The translations under genes and the position numbers were made by a program. A DNA stretch of 64,000 nucleotides from Homarus americanus. Its lineage: Eukaryota > Arthropoda > Malacostraca > Decapoda > Nephropidae. Where the stretch lies: NCBI RefSeq assembly GCF_018991925.1, contig NW_024735191.1:150001-214000 (forward strand). Reading direction: 5' to 3'. Positions within the stretch are counted from its first letter, which is position 1; the number at the start of each line of letters is the position of its first letter. This document shows positions 23,126 through 34,000 of this stretch, one piece after another. The notes under the pieces were generated by a model that did not search any database, was not told the DNA's origin, and saw only the letters and a list, made by a program, of their open reading frames with translations.

Positions 23126-23244
23126 GTAGAGACAAAATCAGTACACGAGGCAAAGGTTCCTCCAGATCTCGGTAGGCGAGGCACGTTGCTTCCTGCATGC
23201 TTCATAAATATTTACGACTTCTAAAGCAAAGTACAGCTGAAAGT

Positions 23245-23248
<4 letters not shown>

Positions 23249-23306
<58 letters not shown>

Positions 23307-23309
23307 CGT
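23249..23309. repeat. (TG)n microsatellite
   Basis: About 28 TG units ending in GCGTGCG. Confidence 0.96.
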
Positions 23310-23412
23310 AAGGAAGACGTTTGGAGTGTTTGTATATCTGAAAATCAATATCATGTCAACACTGAACTCGTGAACTTAAACATGGTGCTCCATCCAATGT
23401 CACCCTGTGTAA

Positions 23413-23515
<103 letters not shown>

Positions 23516-23568
23516 ACATCTAATATGACGCCTTAATAAAATTTTAAGTATTTCGAGGTACTGAAAAA

Positions 23569-23571
<3 letters not shown>

Positions 23572-23632
<61 letters not shown>
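23572..23632. repeat. (GA)n microsatellite
   Basis: About 30 GA units. Confidence 0.97.
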
Positions 23633-23634
<2 letters not shown>

Positions 23635-23635
23635 T

Positions 23636-24640
23636 TTGCATCTGTCTATCTGTTTTTCTTGCAGATGTTAGTCTGTCTATCGAAGGGTTAGTGTGTCTTT
23701 CTGTCTGTGTTTGTCTCTCCATGCGTTACCCTGTCTGTCCGTGTGACTTTCTGTCATTTTGTCATTGTGTCAATCTGTCAGTTTACCCTTGTTCCTTTCT
23801 GTCTGTTTGTATATTCGTCAGTGTGTTTGTATGGCCTCTGGCTGTATGTCTGTCCATTTATCCGTTTATCTGTCTAACCTTAATTTCTGTCCCTTCACGG
23901 AAACTCTTGAAGATTTGTTACATCATCAAACTTGGCAAAGGCTTAAGAATGGTGAGCTGTGAGATCCGTTCACCTCACCCAGGTAGCTTTTAAGATTACT
24001 GAGGGGGTTTCCTGCCTGTTTAAATGGTTAGCTGTGTTTAAACCTAACTTAAATAGCCTTGTTTAAGATAACTTGATTGTCTTGACCGTAAAGATGACTT
24101 GTACAGTAGTTTGTGTGTGAAGAAAACTCAGATAACTTTTAGTACTATGTGTGTTCTGATAAGTATATACTGGGAACTGTTTAACTTATTCAAGGTTAAA
24201 ACACAAAAGAGAATAAATCTTGAGGTATACAACTGAAGCTAAAGATACAGAGAATGGGAGAGAGAATGATGGAGAGTAAGAGAAAGGGGAAGGATGACAG
24301 GAGAAAGAGAGGAAAGAGAAAGTATAAACCCGGTGGTTAGTTACATACTATTACAGACACACAAAAAGACACACATTTCAAAAAAGAATTATCGAGTTTT
24401 TGCATGACTAAAATATTCAACAAACTTTTCTCTCTCACAAGTAGAAGGCGGCCGAACTGTGTTGACCTGGATGACGTCACCTGCCCCTCCTCCTTCTGCT
24501 CTTCCCCCAACACCTCCCTCTTGCTCTACCTTCCTCTCAAGATTTATTCATCTCGGCTATATTATTCATCCTCCACAATAATCATTTCCAATTACAGTTC
24601 GTCTCCTGCTAATTGATTGGGCTATGATTTATGAATAATT
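23636..24640. other. Non-coding stretch with TCTGT-type drift
   Basis: 23640-23895 is rich in CTGTCTGT and CTGTCAG words, probably an old (GTCT)n. From about 23900 the sequence is ordinary, with no gene recognised. A 70-codon + frame at 24404-24616 has no known domain. Confidence 0.55.
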
Positions 24641-24851
24641 GCTGGGTGTGGGAAGCGATGTGATCTCCGACACACTGGCGCCATCACTCACCTCCAGAAA
24701 TCGAAGCGTTATTTGTCAGTGTAATCGATAATCTCAACGTTTGAATAACGATTCGGTGTTTTTCACAATCGCCGGCGATCTTTAAAGGTCACGACGACGC
24801 TGAGTTCAAATGTTTACGAAAACGAAAAAGAAATGTTCTTACTGACGGAAC

Positions 24852-25222
24852 CTTTCACAAGTCGCTGCTCGTTCGTTCTTTAAGCAAAATCGCGCGAAAA
24901 ATCACCAAAATTTGATGGTCTCCAGCTGTTTATAAAACGTCACAGGATGGTCACTAGTGGGTCACGTCTCTGTTTCTATCACCTTCATAATTTGCTTAAT
25001 CTTTCCGTTTATTAAAGGAAAGTAACAAAAACAGAGTGCTTGTAGGTCCGCTTTCACAAGTCGCCCCTCATTGGTTCCTTAAAAAAGGCGCTCAAAACTC
25101 GCGGGAAAAATCCTCCAAATCTGATTGGCTGTGACGGGTTGGAAAATATCACGGGTTGGGACCAATGGGTCACGTTCGAGTTTCCATCACCTTCATCTAT
25201 TGGTTAATCTTTGTGTTTACAC
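24852..25222 (+). repeat. Diverged tandem duplication, period about 199 bp
   Basis: The unit starting CTTTCACAAGTCGCTGCTCG at 24852 recurs as CTTTCACAAGTCGCCCCTCA at 25051. Both run through a GCGGGAAAAATC-like word, GTGGGTCACGT or ATGGGTCACGT, and TCACCTTCAT...AATCTTT. By eye identity is roughly 70-75%. The second unit has CCAAT boxes where the first does not (for example GATTGGCTGTGAC against GATGGTCTCCAGC). Confidence 0.8.
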
Positions 25223-25383
25223 CCACGACCCAGGCGCTGCCAGCCCCCTCGAAGCCCGCCCGATAACACCGATAACGACGATAACAACCGCCGATATTTA
25301 AATACTAACCATCGCGCCCCGCAACGCGTATAATTCATGCCTATCGAACGTTCTCATCTCAGAGGTGGAGGAGGAGAAAGAGG

Positions 25384-25454
<71 letters not shown>
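25384..25454. repeat. (GA)n microsatellite
   Basis: About 35 GA units. A second run of about 16 units is at 25587-25619, with purine-rich sequence between. Confidence 0.96.
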
Positions 25455-25459
<5 letters not shown>

Positions 25460-25586
25460 GAGATATAGGGCGAGAAAAAGAGGATGAAAAATAGAGAGTA
25501 AAAGAGAGAAAGAAACAGAACTAACAGGGTTAAAAAATCCCTGAGGAATAGGCGATTAGATAAAGAGAGAGCTGAAAAATACTGAT

Positions 25587-25619
<33 letters not shown>

Positions 25620-25980
25620 TATGCGTTCTCACATCTCCCGTTTTATGGGTGACTCATGAACCTTTGAGAACCTGAACACAGACTATAGCATGTCGATCGA
25701 CCGTAGAGACGCGAGAATAATGGCGTCGGGATACCACCCTCCTCTCCTTTCCCTTAGACTCCCTCATCCCTCTCCCTGCCCCCTCCTACCCACACCCAAG
25801 CTCCTCCCTCCCCCAACCACCCACACCCAAGCCTCTCCCTCCCCCATCCACCCACACCCCTGCCCTCGCGAGCCAACAGCCAATCAAAGTCTTCCTTATC
25901 ACGACCAGCTGATCATACGTTCCCGAGCCGCTGATTGGCTGATCGCTCGTCACGACTCCATCACCAGCAATTAGTGATTA

Positions 25981-27110
25981 CTAATCTTGGGCCTTAGTCA
26001 GGAAAAGGGAGGGGGTAGGAGGGGTGGGGAGAGTAATGGGGGCCGTGTGTGGGGGGTGGGGAGATCATGGTGTATGGGGGAGGATAGGGAAACGGAAGAA
26101 TAACCAACAGACGTTCCCACGTTTTTTCCGGATTTAGGGGAGCTTCAGGTGGGGTAGGGGGATAGGGTTATGCTACACGAAAGACTTACAAGACTTTTAC
26201 GTAGTCTCTCCAGGTATTGTAGTATCCACGAACAGCATTAATATTATTCAAGACTATCCTGTTCTTCCAGAGAGCCAGAGACAGATCAAGACAACACCTG
26301 AGTCTCCAGTTTTGTATAATTACAGGTCTTGGTTGTTTGTTGGTCCTGGGGGCGAGTGTGTTTACTGTTTGGCCCCCACACAAGCCTTTACCCCCCTCCC
26401 CTCCCCCCCCACCCCCCTCTCTCCTCTTTCTCCTGCCCCACCTCTCTGACAAGCTATACCCAACCCCCACCAACCAGCCCTCATCGGCCACTATCCTTCA
26501 ACACCGACCTTAGACTCCTCACCTATTTGACACCACTATCCCCTTTGTTATTTACTTCCTCACCCCCGTAAGCCCCTTCCCCTTCACCACCACCACAACC
26601 CCTTTGACACACCACCCAACCCTCTCTCCCTCTTAGCCTCTCACATCAGCTCTTCCTATAATATGTCAACTTAAACCACAAAGGTGACTGACGGTGTGGT
26701 GGACTTGACCTCACTAAGATAAGTGTGTGAAGAAAACGATATTTCTTGATGTTTAGATGAGCTTTGGTGTTATATTCCTCTTAGTTCACCTTACTCCCAC
26801 TAGAGGAGAAGCTTTGTATCTGTTCAGCATCTTTCCCGTTATTTCTGCGTACTTGATCAACGCGTCGTATTTTAAAGGTCATACACCTAATCTTACCCCC
26901 CTTGAAAGTAAGCCTTGATAATACCTCCCCCGACACAAAAGTTAGTCCTTGTCTTGTCTCCTCACCTTCTGCTGTTGATAAGAGTTTTCCTCCTCACTGG
27001 AGAGTAAAAATTAAAAATAAGTAAATTTCCTTGTGTGTGTGTTAGTCATGGTAACTTGGCAAGTTTGAAGAGAGACTTAACTCAGACTGGTGGCCACACC
27101 TGCCTCATAA
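25981..27110. other. Non-coding stretch with G-rich and C-rich blocks
   Basis: G-rich at 26000-26165, C-rich at 26370-26640. The remainder is ordinary. Short frames on both strands overlap the compositional blocks; no gene recognised. Confidence 0.55.
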
Positions 27111-27116
27111 ACATCT

Positions 27117-27412
27117 ATGGCTCGCCAATCTTTTCCTCGCCATCCTCTGTCTCGCCAACCCCCGCCTCGCCTTCTCCTGGTTCGCCTTCTTCTGCCACAC
27201 TTTCTTCTGCCTCGCCATCCCTTGCCTCGCCACCCCATGCCTCGCCACCCCATGCCTCGCCACCCACTACCTCGCCACCCCATGCCTCGCCACCCACTAC
27301 CTCGCCACCCCATGCCTCGCCACCCACTACCTCGCCATCCACTACCTCGCCACCCTATGCCTCGCCACCCACTACCTCACCACCCACTACCTCGCCACCC
27401 TTTGCCACGCAT
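27117..27412 (+). repeat. 15-bp minisatellite (CCTCGCCACCCCATG)
   Basis: About 19 units. The left part is diverged (CCTCGCCATCC, CTTCTGCC); the right part is regular and alternates CCCCATG with CCACTAC variants, giving a 30-bp dimer. The unit is a multiple of 3, so five frames are open with PHASPPTTS- or GWRGM-like repeats. Confidence 0.93.
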
Positions 27413-28060
27413 ACTTAACCCAACACCCGTTAATAAAACCCAATCGTTCGTCAGGAAAGAAAAAAAACCCGCCAAAGTAAGCAGGTAGTGGGCGGATAAT
27501 TCGTCTGGCATTGCGAGTTATAAAGGTAAGCGAACGGTCGTCAGGCACTGTTCATCGCCTTCCTTGCCGCTGCTAATCTCCATCTCTTCATATAGCCTTA
27601 ATATAGCGAGCGGGTCAGATGGTACTGTATATGGGAGGATAGACCAAACCAGTGCTCGTTCAGTCGTCCTTGGGTCAACTCCGTCTCTGTAATCTCATAG
27701 TTGGTCTGACTTATTTTCTCATAAATTTAGCAAATGAATAGACGCGTCTCATTAATTAAAGAAAAGTGAGACAGAAATAAAGAAAGTGAGACAGAAATAA
27801 AGATAGTGAGACAGAAATAAAGATAGTGAGACACCCAGTTTAAAAGGCATTTATTTAGGAAGAACAGGAAGAAAGAAATATAAGTAAAAAAGAAAGACAT
27901 TTTCCTTAGTGCTTCTCATTAAACGTTTGTCTGAGGAAAAAATTACCTCTGGGCTTTGAGAGTCGGATAACCTGTGTACACCTGATGAGCTTCCTGTGTT
28001 ACTTTCACCTGTGTTTGTTTAGAGAATTAATTGTAATATTTCCTTGTAGGTTTGTTTTGG
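27413..28060. other. Non-coding stretch
   Basis: No recognisable gene. A small 20-bp repeat sits inside (27755-27833). Confidence 0.55.
27755..27833 (+). repeat. 20-bp minisatellite (AGTGAGACAGAAATAAAGAT), four units
   Basis: Four nearly perfect tandem copies, the first with AAGAA in place of AAGAT. Confidence 0.9.
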
Positions 28061-28061
28061 A

Positions 28062-28064
<3 letters not shown>

Positions 28065-28129
<65 letters not shown>
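28065..28129. repeat. (CT)n microsatellite
   Basis: About 32 CT units. Confidence 0.97.
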
Positions 28130-28130
<1 letters not shown>

Positions 28131-29030
28131 ACATTCTGTGGTCCCTAGCTACAACACTTGCAGGCAACTTCAACGATCCTGGCATCAGATAATAGTACCA
28201 CTGAAGGTTAGAGGCGAGCGAACCTTCGTCTGGCGTAGCTACCACAGATTTGTCATTGTGGAGTGAAGGAATTACGAGCGATCATTTGACTACCGTGTTT
28301 CCTTAAGCGCGTCTTTGTAAGTCAGATAGGAAAGCGAGAAAACTTATTACTTATTATTTACAAGAAGGATTTACTGCAGTTATTTACTTTTGATACTTAA
28401 GAACTTACAAGTCTCTATTATTTTTATTACTTATGAGGATGTTTCAGCCTCTTACTTATATTACTTAATACTTATAAGGAATTTTTAACTTCTCAGTCGT
28501 GTGTTTTTACATGGTATTTTGTTGTGAGGTACCGCAAGGTGGGGGTTTGGGCCCCAAGGTCTTATCCTGATTCCTTCCTTCCTTCCTTCCTTCCTTCCTT
28601 CCTTCCTTATTGTACAGTGACTCAAAGGAACTAAGAAAGAACAAGCATTATATATATCTTCATAAAGTATTAATGAATTTATTGTAAAATCTGGGGAAAT
28701 CTTGCGAAACTTAATATGATGAAAATGAACAATAACTTTGACTATTTAAGAATGATGCAAATATTGTGTGATGAATATATGATGAATATATGATGAATGT
28801 ATGCGAATATCTGTCAGGTGAATGAGTTAATTAAGGATCTTATAATGTTCAGTTACCCGACTTCACCCCCAATAGAGGTACAGGAGATTGTACACGACTA
28901 TTCCCTATAAACCTTCCGCACCTCCCTACCAAACGCATAAGTAACACACAAAAAAACACACACACACACGGGTGATCTAATCCTTTTATGGTAGATATTT
29001 CTTAGGTAGCTGTTGATAAATATAATGGGA
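28130..29030. other. A/T-rich non-coding stretch with (TTCC)n
   Basis: TTCC repeated ten times at about 28570-28609, and three ATATGATGA copies near 28770-28800. No gene recognised. Confidence 0.55.
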
Positions 29031-29036
29031 ATGACT

Positions 29037-29081
29037 GACAGACAGACAGACAGCAGACAGACAGACAGCAGACAGACAGTT
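29037..29081. repeat. (ACAG)n with CAG insertions
   Basis: ACAGACAGACAG blocks separated twice by an extra CAG, a small 19-bp higher-order pattern. Confidence 0.92.
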
Positions 29082-29159
29082 TTAAGTCCTTATATTCCCT
29101 AAGATACAAAGATGAGGAAAAAAAGAGCCGATGAGTCGAAAATCATATACGCGTCCGTA

Positions 29160-29380
29160 GGTTAGTTAGTGAGTGAGTGAGGGAGGGAGTGACGGAGTGA
29201 ATGAGTGAGTGAGTGGTTAGGAGCGGGAGTGAGTGAGGGTGAGTGAGTGAGTTAGGGGGAGTGAGTGAGGGTGAGTGAGTGAGTTAGGGGGAGTGAGTGA
29301 GTGGGAGTGAGTGAGTGAGTGAGTGAGTGAGTTAGGGGGAGGGAGTGAGGGAGTGAGTGAGTGAGTGAGTGAGGCAGGGG
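29160..29380. repeat. (GTGA)n-derived minisatellite
   Basis: GTGA and GGGA tetramers grouped into longer repeats such as GAGTTAGGGGGAGTGAGTGA (three copies around 29245-29345). Confidence 0.9.
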
Positions 29381-29459
29381 TAGTAAGGTCTTATCTTTGA
29401 GAAGGCTTACTTTGCCAAAGAGTTACTTTGAAACCCTAGGCTCCTATCTCACACCTCCT

Positions 29460-29855
29460 GCCTCCCTCCTTCACCTCCTTCCTTCCTTTTTTCTTTACTT
29501 CATTTTCCCCCCTCCCCTTACCCCCTTTCCCTTCCCCTCCTTCCACCACCCCTCCTCACCCTCCTCTTCTCTCACTTCCCCTTCCCTCCCTTTACCCCCC
29601 CTCTTCCCCTCCCCTCCTTCCACCATCCCTCCCTCACCTCCTTCCTTCCCTTTCTCTCACTTCCTGCTTCCCTTCCCTTATACTTCCTTCCTTCCCTCCC
29701 TCCTTCACCTCCCCTTCCTTCCTAGCACTTCCACTTTCTATCTCAGTCTCCCCCGCCGCCCCCTCCCCCTTCTCTCTCCCTTCCTGCCTCTTCCTCACCC
29801 CCTTCCTCTCACCCCCTACCCTCACCCCCTTCCTCACTTCCCTCACACTAAATAA
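29460..29855. repeat. Pyrimidine-rich (CCTTCC) low-complexity region
   Basis: About 400 bp of C/T-rich sequence, with irregular repeats of CTCACTTCC, CTTCCTTCC and TTCCACCA words. Confidence 0.87.
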
Positions 29856-29883
29856 AACCCGTTTATGATAGTTAAGCCTCTCA

Positions 29884-29978
29884 GATTTTTTTGTTTACTC
29901 AGATTTTTTTGTTTACTCTCAGATTTTTTTGTTTACTCTCAGATTTTTTTGTTTACTCTCAGATTTTTTTGTTTACTT
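29884..29978 (+). repeat. 20-bp minisatellite (CAGATTTTTTTGTTTACTCT), about five units
   Basis: Five copies, the first lacking the terminal CT. Confidence 0.93.
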
Positions 29979-30211
29979 CGTGTCTTTGATTTCCATTCTT
30001 GCCACTAAACCAAGAACTCAGCTGTTTATGGTGGGGAAGCGTTTAGTGAACATAATGGCCGTCTTTCCTGGTTTGACTGATAATGGACCTTTTTTTTTCG
30101 TGTGTGAGGGAGTTTAGTTACGTGTTAGTAGGTTCCGGTTACGTGTTACTTAAAAGAAGCCAATTAACAGTTCTTTGTCAACTTTGTTTTTGTATAACTG
30201 TAAACACATCC

Positions 30212-30300
30212 TCTTCCCTCTCCTCCTCCTCCTCCTCCACGTCTCTTCCCTCTCCTCCTCCACGTCTCTTCCCTCTTCTCCTCCTCTTCTCCCCCTTGGA
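30212..30300. repeat. (TCC)n-rich tract
   Basis: TCC triplets with a repeated CACGTCTCTTCCCTC phrase. It abuts the RNase H relic that follows. Confidence 0.88.
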
Positions 30301-30302
30301 AG

Positions 30303-31140
30303 TGCTATCGTTGTGACTCCACCTAACGGTAATACAACTAAGAAAGGAGTTAGAATTAATAACTGGGCATCCACTCTATAAACTGAATTAGTTGCCATAC
30401 TCACTGACAGTCTCATCATCACTGATTCTCTATCCTCACTACTTGCCCTTGACACCCTCAACTTCAGTTGTCACGTGCTTGTCTCTGAAGCCAGACACAA
30501 ATATGGGTACCTTGTTGACCGGGGTGTTAAGATGAAACTATTGTGGATCCCCTCTCACAAAGACCTCACAGACCATGACAGAGTTGATGCCCTCGCCAAA
30601 CTCGCGTATAATAAAGACACTGTTGAATACAATTTGCGTCTGTCAAAAAGAACCCTTAAAACTGTAATTAGGAAAGAACTTATTGATGAATTTGACGCAA
30701 GTAGACAAGTGCAAACAGGCACCAGTCAATCCACTGTTTGCCATGATGAGATGTATCAAGTGAAACATGTATATGGAGCAAGTAACAAGATCACTAGATT
30801 ACAAGATGTTGTAACACCTAGACTAAGGTTAGGATATAAGTACCTCTGGCAGGATATCCCTCAAGCAGATGTGAACAAAACTAAATGTGAAGTGTGCGGC
30901 CAGACATACTGCCTCACACTCCTGTACTCACGCAGTTGTGAATAAGTTACCCTTTATGTACAGAACCAAACAAATAATGTGTTTGAAATACTCTGTAACA
31001 TTCAGTGCCATAATATCCTGACCACTGGGGTTAGCTATACAGACCCTTTGTGAACTCTGTAATCCTTCTGCTCCACCGCCCATAGGATGAGTATTGGGTG
31101 CACAATAAACTAGTCGTTGTAAGTTGCAAAGCTAAACATT
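30303..31140 (+). pseudogene. RNase H domain relic of a LINE (I-superfamily-like), 5'-truncated
   Basis: Would remove the RNA strand after reverse transcription. Reading + : NNWASTL-stop-TELVAIL, with the conserved Glu of RNase H; IITDSLSSLLALDTL, with the conserved Asp; then LLWIPSHKDLTDHDRVDALA, with the conserved His and last Asp. The first catalytic Asp region is absent, lost at the (TCC)n junction. After the domain comes a tail with GYKYLWQDIPQADVNKTKC and a CxxC (CEVCGQTYCLTLL), as in the C-terminal knuckle of such elements. Stops at about 30378 and 30943 and frameshifts after that end the frame; residual tail similarity fades by about 31140. RNase H-bearing LINEs fall mainly in the I, R1 and related clades; the exact clade cannot be set from this piece. 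Confidence 0.8.
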
Positions 31141-31146
31141 AAATTA

Positions 31147-31262
31147 ATCCTCCTCCTCCTCCTCTCCCACCTTCTCCTCTCCTCCTTTCCCCCCTCTCCT
31201 CTTCCACCTTCTTCTCTTATTACTCTACCTCCTCTCCTCATCTTCTCCCCCTCCATCCCCTA
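31147..31262. repeat. (TCC)n-rich tract
   Basis: C/T-rich with TCC and TCTTCC words. Confidence 0.85.
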
Positions 31263-31419
31263 TTCTACTCTACCCCCCATACCCCTTGCCACCGCCAGCT
31301 CTAACAAGGTCAAGGCTCGTTAACCTATCACACCGAGATACGTTTTTATGACGTCTGAACCACAGCCAAAATAAAGTCGTCGGACCGTCGTAAAATGGTG
31401 AGTGTAATTGACTCCTCTG

Positions 31420-31423
<4 letters not shown>

Positions 31424-31486
<63 letters not shown>
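31424..31486. repeat. (TG)n microsatellite
   Basis: About 31 TG units. Confidence 0.97.
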
Positions 31487-31562
31487 TCAGTACCTACACA
31501 GACGCGCATATGCATATGATCGGTCTGGTGAACGTGCCGAAGGCATAGGTTCTGTCTCCACT

Positions 31563-31565
<3 letters not shown>

Positions 31566-31630
<65 letters not shown>
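31566..31630. repeat. (CA)n microsatellite
   Basis: About 32 CA units, running almost directly into a 5'-truncated LINE. Confidence 0.97.
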
Positions 31631-31634
<4 letters not shown>

Positions 31635-31639
31635 ACGTA

Positions 31640-32206
31640 CCGTCTCTACATGCTACGAAGACTTACGTCACTTGGGACACCCACGCCAGAGCTGAGGACC
31701 ATCTACAACGCCTTTATTCTCCCCAAACTAACGTATGCGTCACCAGCCTGATCGTCTTCTCTCAACTCCACCCAACAACGTCAGCTAGAGAAGGTACAGA
31801 AAGGGCTGCAGAATCATGCTCGGCGCAGAATACCCGGCTACACCAACGCTTCTCCACCCTGGAAATGCCATCCTCAGTGACCTCCACCACCAAGCACTGG
31901 AAAGTTTTGGCAGTGGACTACTGCACCACCCTCGTCATCGCCACCTCCTGCCACCGGCAGCCCCCCACCCAACTCGCGCAGTCCTCCACTACAACAAAAT
32001 TCAGCCCATTAGAGCCCTCACCGATAGATATAAGAACAGCACCATCCCATCTATTGTTAAAATAATAAACAACTCCTGATTTATGTACTGTACAGCCCTG
32101 TAAATGTATTCAATGCATATTATTTCATTATGTCTAAATCAAATGTAAGTCTGTATATTTTCAGCCACCGGCTGCAACTCTATTAATAAACCGTTTATTA
32201 TTATTA

Positions 32207-32292
<86 letters not shown>
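31640..32292 (+). mobile_element. 3' end of a jockey/CR1-group LINE with (ATT)n tail
   Basis: Only the C-terminal part of an RT polyprotein remains. It starts YMLRRLTSLGTPTPELRTIY and continues FILPKLTYASPAWSS-like (with one stop) and QLEKVQK. After a frame change it reads MLGAEYP, with ALESFGSGLLHHPRH and a terminal ALTDRYKNSTIPSIVKIINN before a TGA at about 32077. About 115 bp of 3' UTR follows, ending AATAAACCGTTTATT, then (ATT)n at 32203-32292 as the probable native 3' tail. The wording matches the usual end of jockey- or CR1-group polyproteins. It differs from families A, B and E here. Confidence 0.78.
32203..32292. repeat. (ATT)n microsatellite at LINE 3' end
   Basis: About 29 ATT units with one extra T early. 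It sits exactly where the LINE tail should be. Confidence 0.96.
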
Positions 32293-32293
<1 letters not shown>

Positions 32294-32364
32294 AAGGTTG
32301 ACCAGCACATAAACTTTCTCCCCCGATATAAAACACCATAAAATGTAAATAGACATGAGAGAGA

Positions 32365-32705
32365 GGCGTCAAACACCTGACCTGACCTTTTAACACGTGG
32401 CACTCATAAATGACCCTCCAGTACACAACACCTGACCTGACCTGACCTTTTAACACGTGGCACTCATAAATGACCCTCCAGTACACAACACCTGACCTGA
32501 CCTTTTAACACGTGGCACTCATAAATGACCGTCCAGTACACAACACCTGACCGACCTTAACACGTGGCACTTATAAGTGACTGTCCAGTACACAACACCT
32601 GACCTGACTTTAACACGTGGCACCTATAAGTGACCTCCAGTACACAACACCTGACCTGACCTTTTAACACGTGGCACTCATAAGTGACCCTCCAGTACAC
32701 AACAC
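32365..32705 (+). repeat. 57-bp minisatellite (core TTTTAACACGTGGCACTCAT), six units
   Basis: Each unit has ACACCTGACCTGACC, the core, AAATGACC or AAGTGACC, and TCCAGTACACAAC. One unit holds an extra CCTGA. The fourth and fifth units carry small deletions. Confidence 0.94.
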
Positions 32706-32749
32706 CTGGAGTTACTCACGTATGTAACAATATACTGAGGTATGTGTGA

Positions 32750-33055
32750 CGATAGTATAGTGTGACGTGTGGTGATGACATAGTGTGACGTGTGGTGATG
32801 ACATAGTGTGACGTGTGGTAATGACATAGTGTGACGGTAATGACATAGTGTGACGTGGTAATGACATAGTGTGACGTGGTAATGACATAGTGTGACGTGG
32901 TAATGACATAGTGTGACGTGTGGTAATGACATAGTGTGACGTGTGGTAATGACATAGTGTGACGTGTGGTAATGACATAGTGTGACGTGTGGTAATGACA
33001 TAGTGTGACGTGTGGTAATGACATAGTGTGACGTGTGGTAATGACATAGTGTTTC
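32750..33055 (+). repeat. 23-bp minisatellite (GTGACGTGTGGTAATGACAT + AGT), about 14 units
   Basis: The left and right thirds have 23-bp units; the middle third (about 32835-32915) has 17- and 21-bp versions lacking GTGTG or TG. Left-most units read TGATGACAT instead of TAATGACAT. Confidence 0.95.
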
Positions 33056-33830
33056 CTGTTAATCATTGATCCTTTAGTATTTAGTTTATAATTCATATAT
33101 TTCAGCAGCTTATATTAACACCTGTCTCGGGCTATTGGTTGTAAATGAAAGCAACGCCAGTACGAGCGCTCAACAACGCCTGGTATTCCCTTCCCCTTCC
33201 ATAGCAGTGACGTGTTTATCGTAGATTCGCCAGACAAACGTTCGATCGCCAGACGTGCTTGAGTGAGTCAGGCTTGGTGACCAGTGGGGCTTATGACTAT
33301 CCGCCAGCCTGGAGGAGTGACGGGTTGGTGGTGAGGATGGAGACATCAGCGGTTAGTGGAGCGGTGAACCAGACCTATCCACCACCTGCCCGCAACCCAA
33401 CACCTGTGGTCCACACTGCGGTTCACTGCGGTCCACTCCACAATTGCGGGCGGCCTAAGGATACCAAGGGACACTTCTTTATAGGATCTTACGTTTAGTT
33501 TTTCCCCTGAGGAGATGTAGGAACGACTGTAGTTAAGTGATAAAGACGGATTCTCATAGGTTCCTACAGTAAGTCGAATTGTCTCACTAACTGGCCATAC
33601 GAGAAGGCAGGTAACTAACTCACTTAACCTGGGTCCACTGAGGTTAATAATATATGCAGATCAGAGAAATTAATAAGTTAGGGATGATTTTGAAGTTAAT
33701 ATCAACCTTACGTCATAACTAGCATGAGCCAATTGCTATATTACATCGTTAAGTAGATTATTTAACTTAGGAACTATTTAGAATTCACTTTGACATATTA
33801 TAACTTAAGATAACCAGTTAGATGCGTTTT
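33056..33830. other. Low-repeat stretch, no gene recognised
   Basis: Ordinary sequence. A 79-codon + frame at 33259-33498 is Pro-rich without recognisable domain. CpG is moderately frequent at 33150-33260. Confidence 0.55.
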
Positions 33831-33834
33831 GGAT

Positions 33835-34000
33835 CACCAATCACGGAGGAAATATAACGCACTCACATCACCAGTTAGAGAAATATAACGCACCCACTTC
33901 ACCAGTTAGGGAGGAAATTTAACGCACTCACATCACCAGTTAGAGAGGAAATATAACGCACTCACATCACCAGTTAGAGAGGAAATTTAACGCACTTGCG
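33835..34000 (+). repeat. 34-bp minisatellite (core AACGCACTCACATCACCAGT), about five units
   Basis: Each unit has GAGGAAATATAACGCACTCA followed by CATCACCAGTTAGA. The second unit lacks GAGG and has a CCCACTTC variant. Confidence 0.92.

Larger units (their letters stand above)
24641..25980. promoter_or_regulatory. Candidate regulatory region: CpG- and CCAAT-box-rich
   Basis: Unlike its surroundings, this region is rich in CpG (for example 24770-24900, 25240-25330 and 25690-25730). It has many ATTGG/CCAAT pentamers: 25070-25077, 25122-25130 (GATTGGCT), 25161-25170, 25199-25203, 25878-25885 (AGCCAATC) and 25933-25940 (GATTGGCT), with another ATTGG just outside at about 24616. Several match the NF-Y core with flanks. 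An A/T-rich TATTTAAATA lies at about 25295, near GCGCCCCGCAACGCG. Two (GA)n runs sit inside (25384-25454, 25587-25619). No downstream exon was identified, so which gene it would serve is unknown. Confidence 0.4.

Noticed and set aside
33259..33498. 79-codon Pro-rich frame
   Set aside because: No similarity or splice evidence; kept only as a remark in the low-repeat stretch entry.
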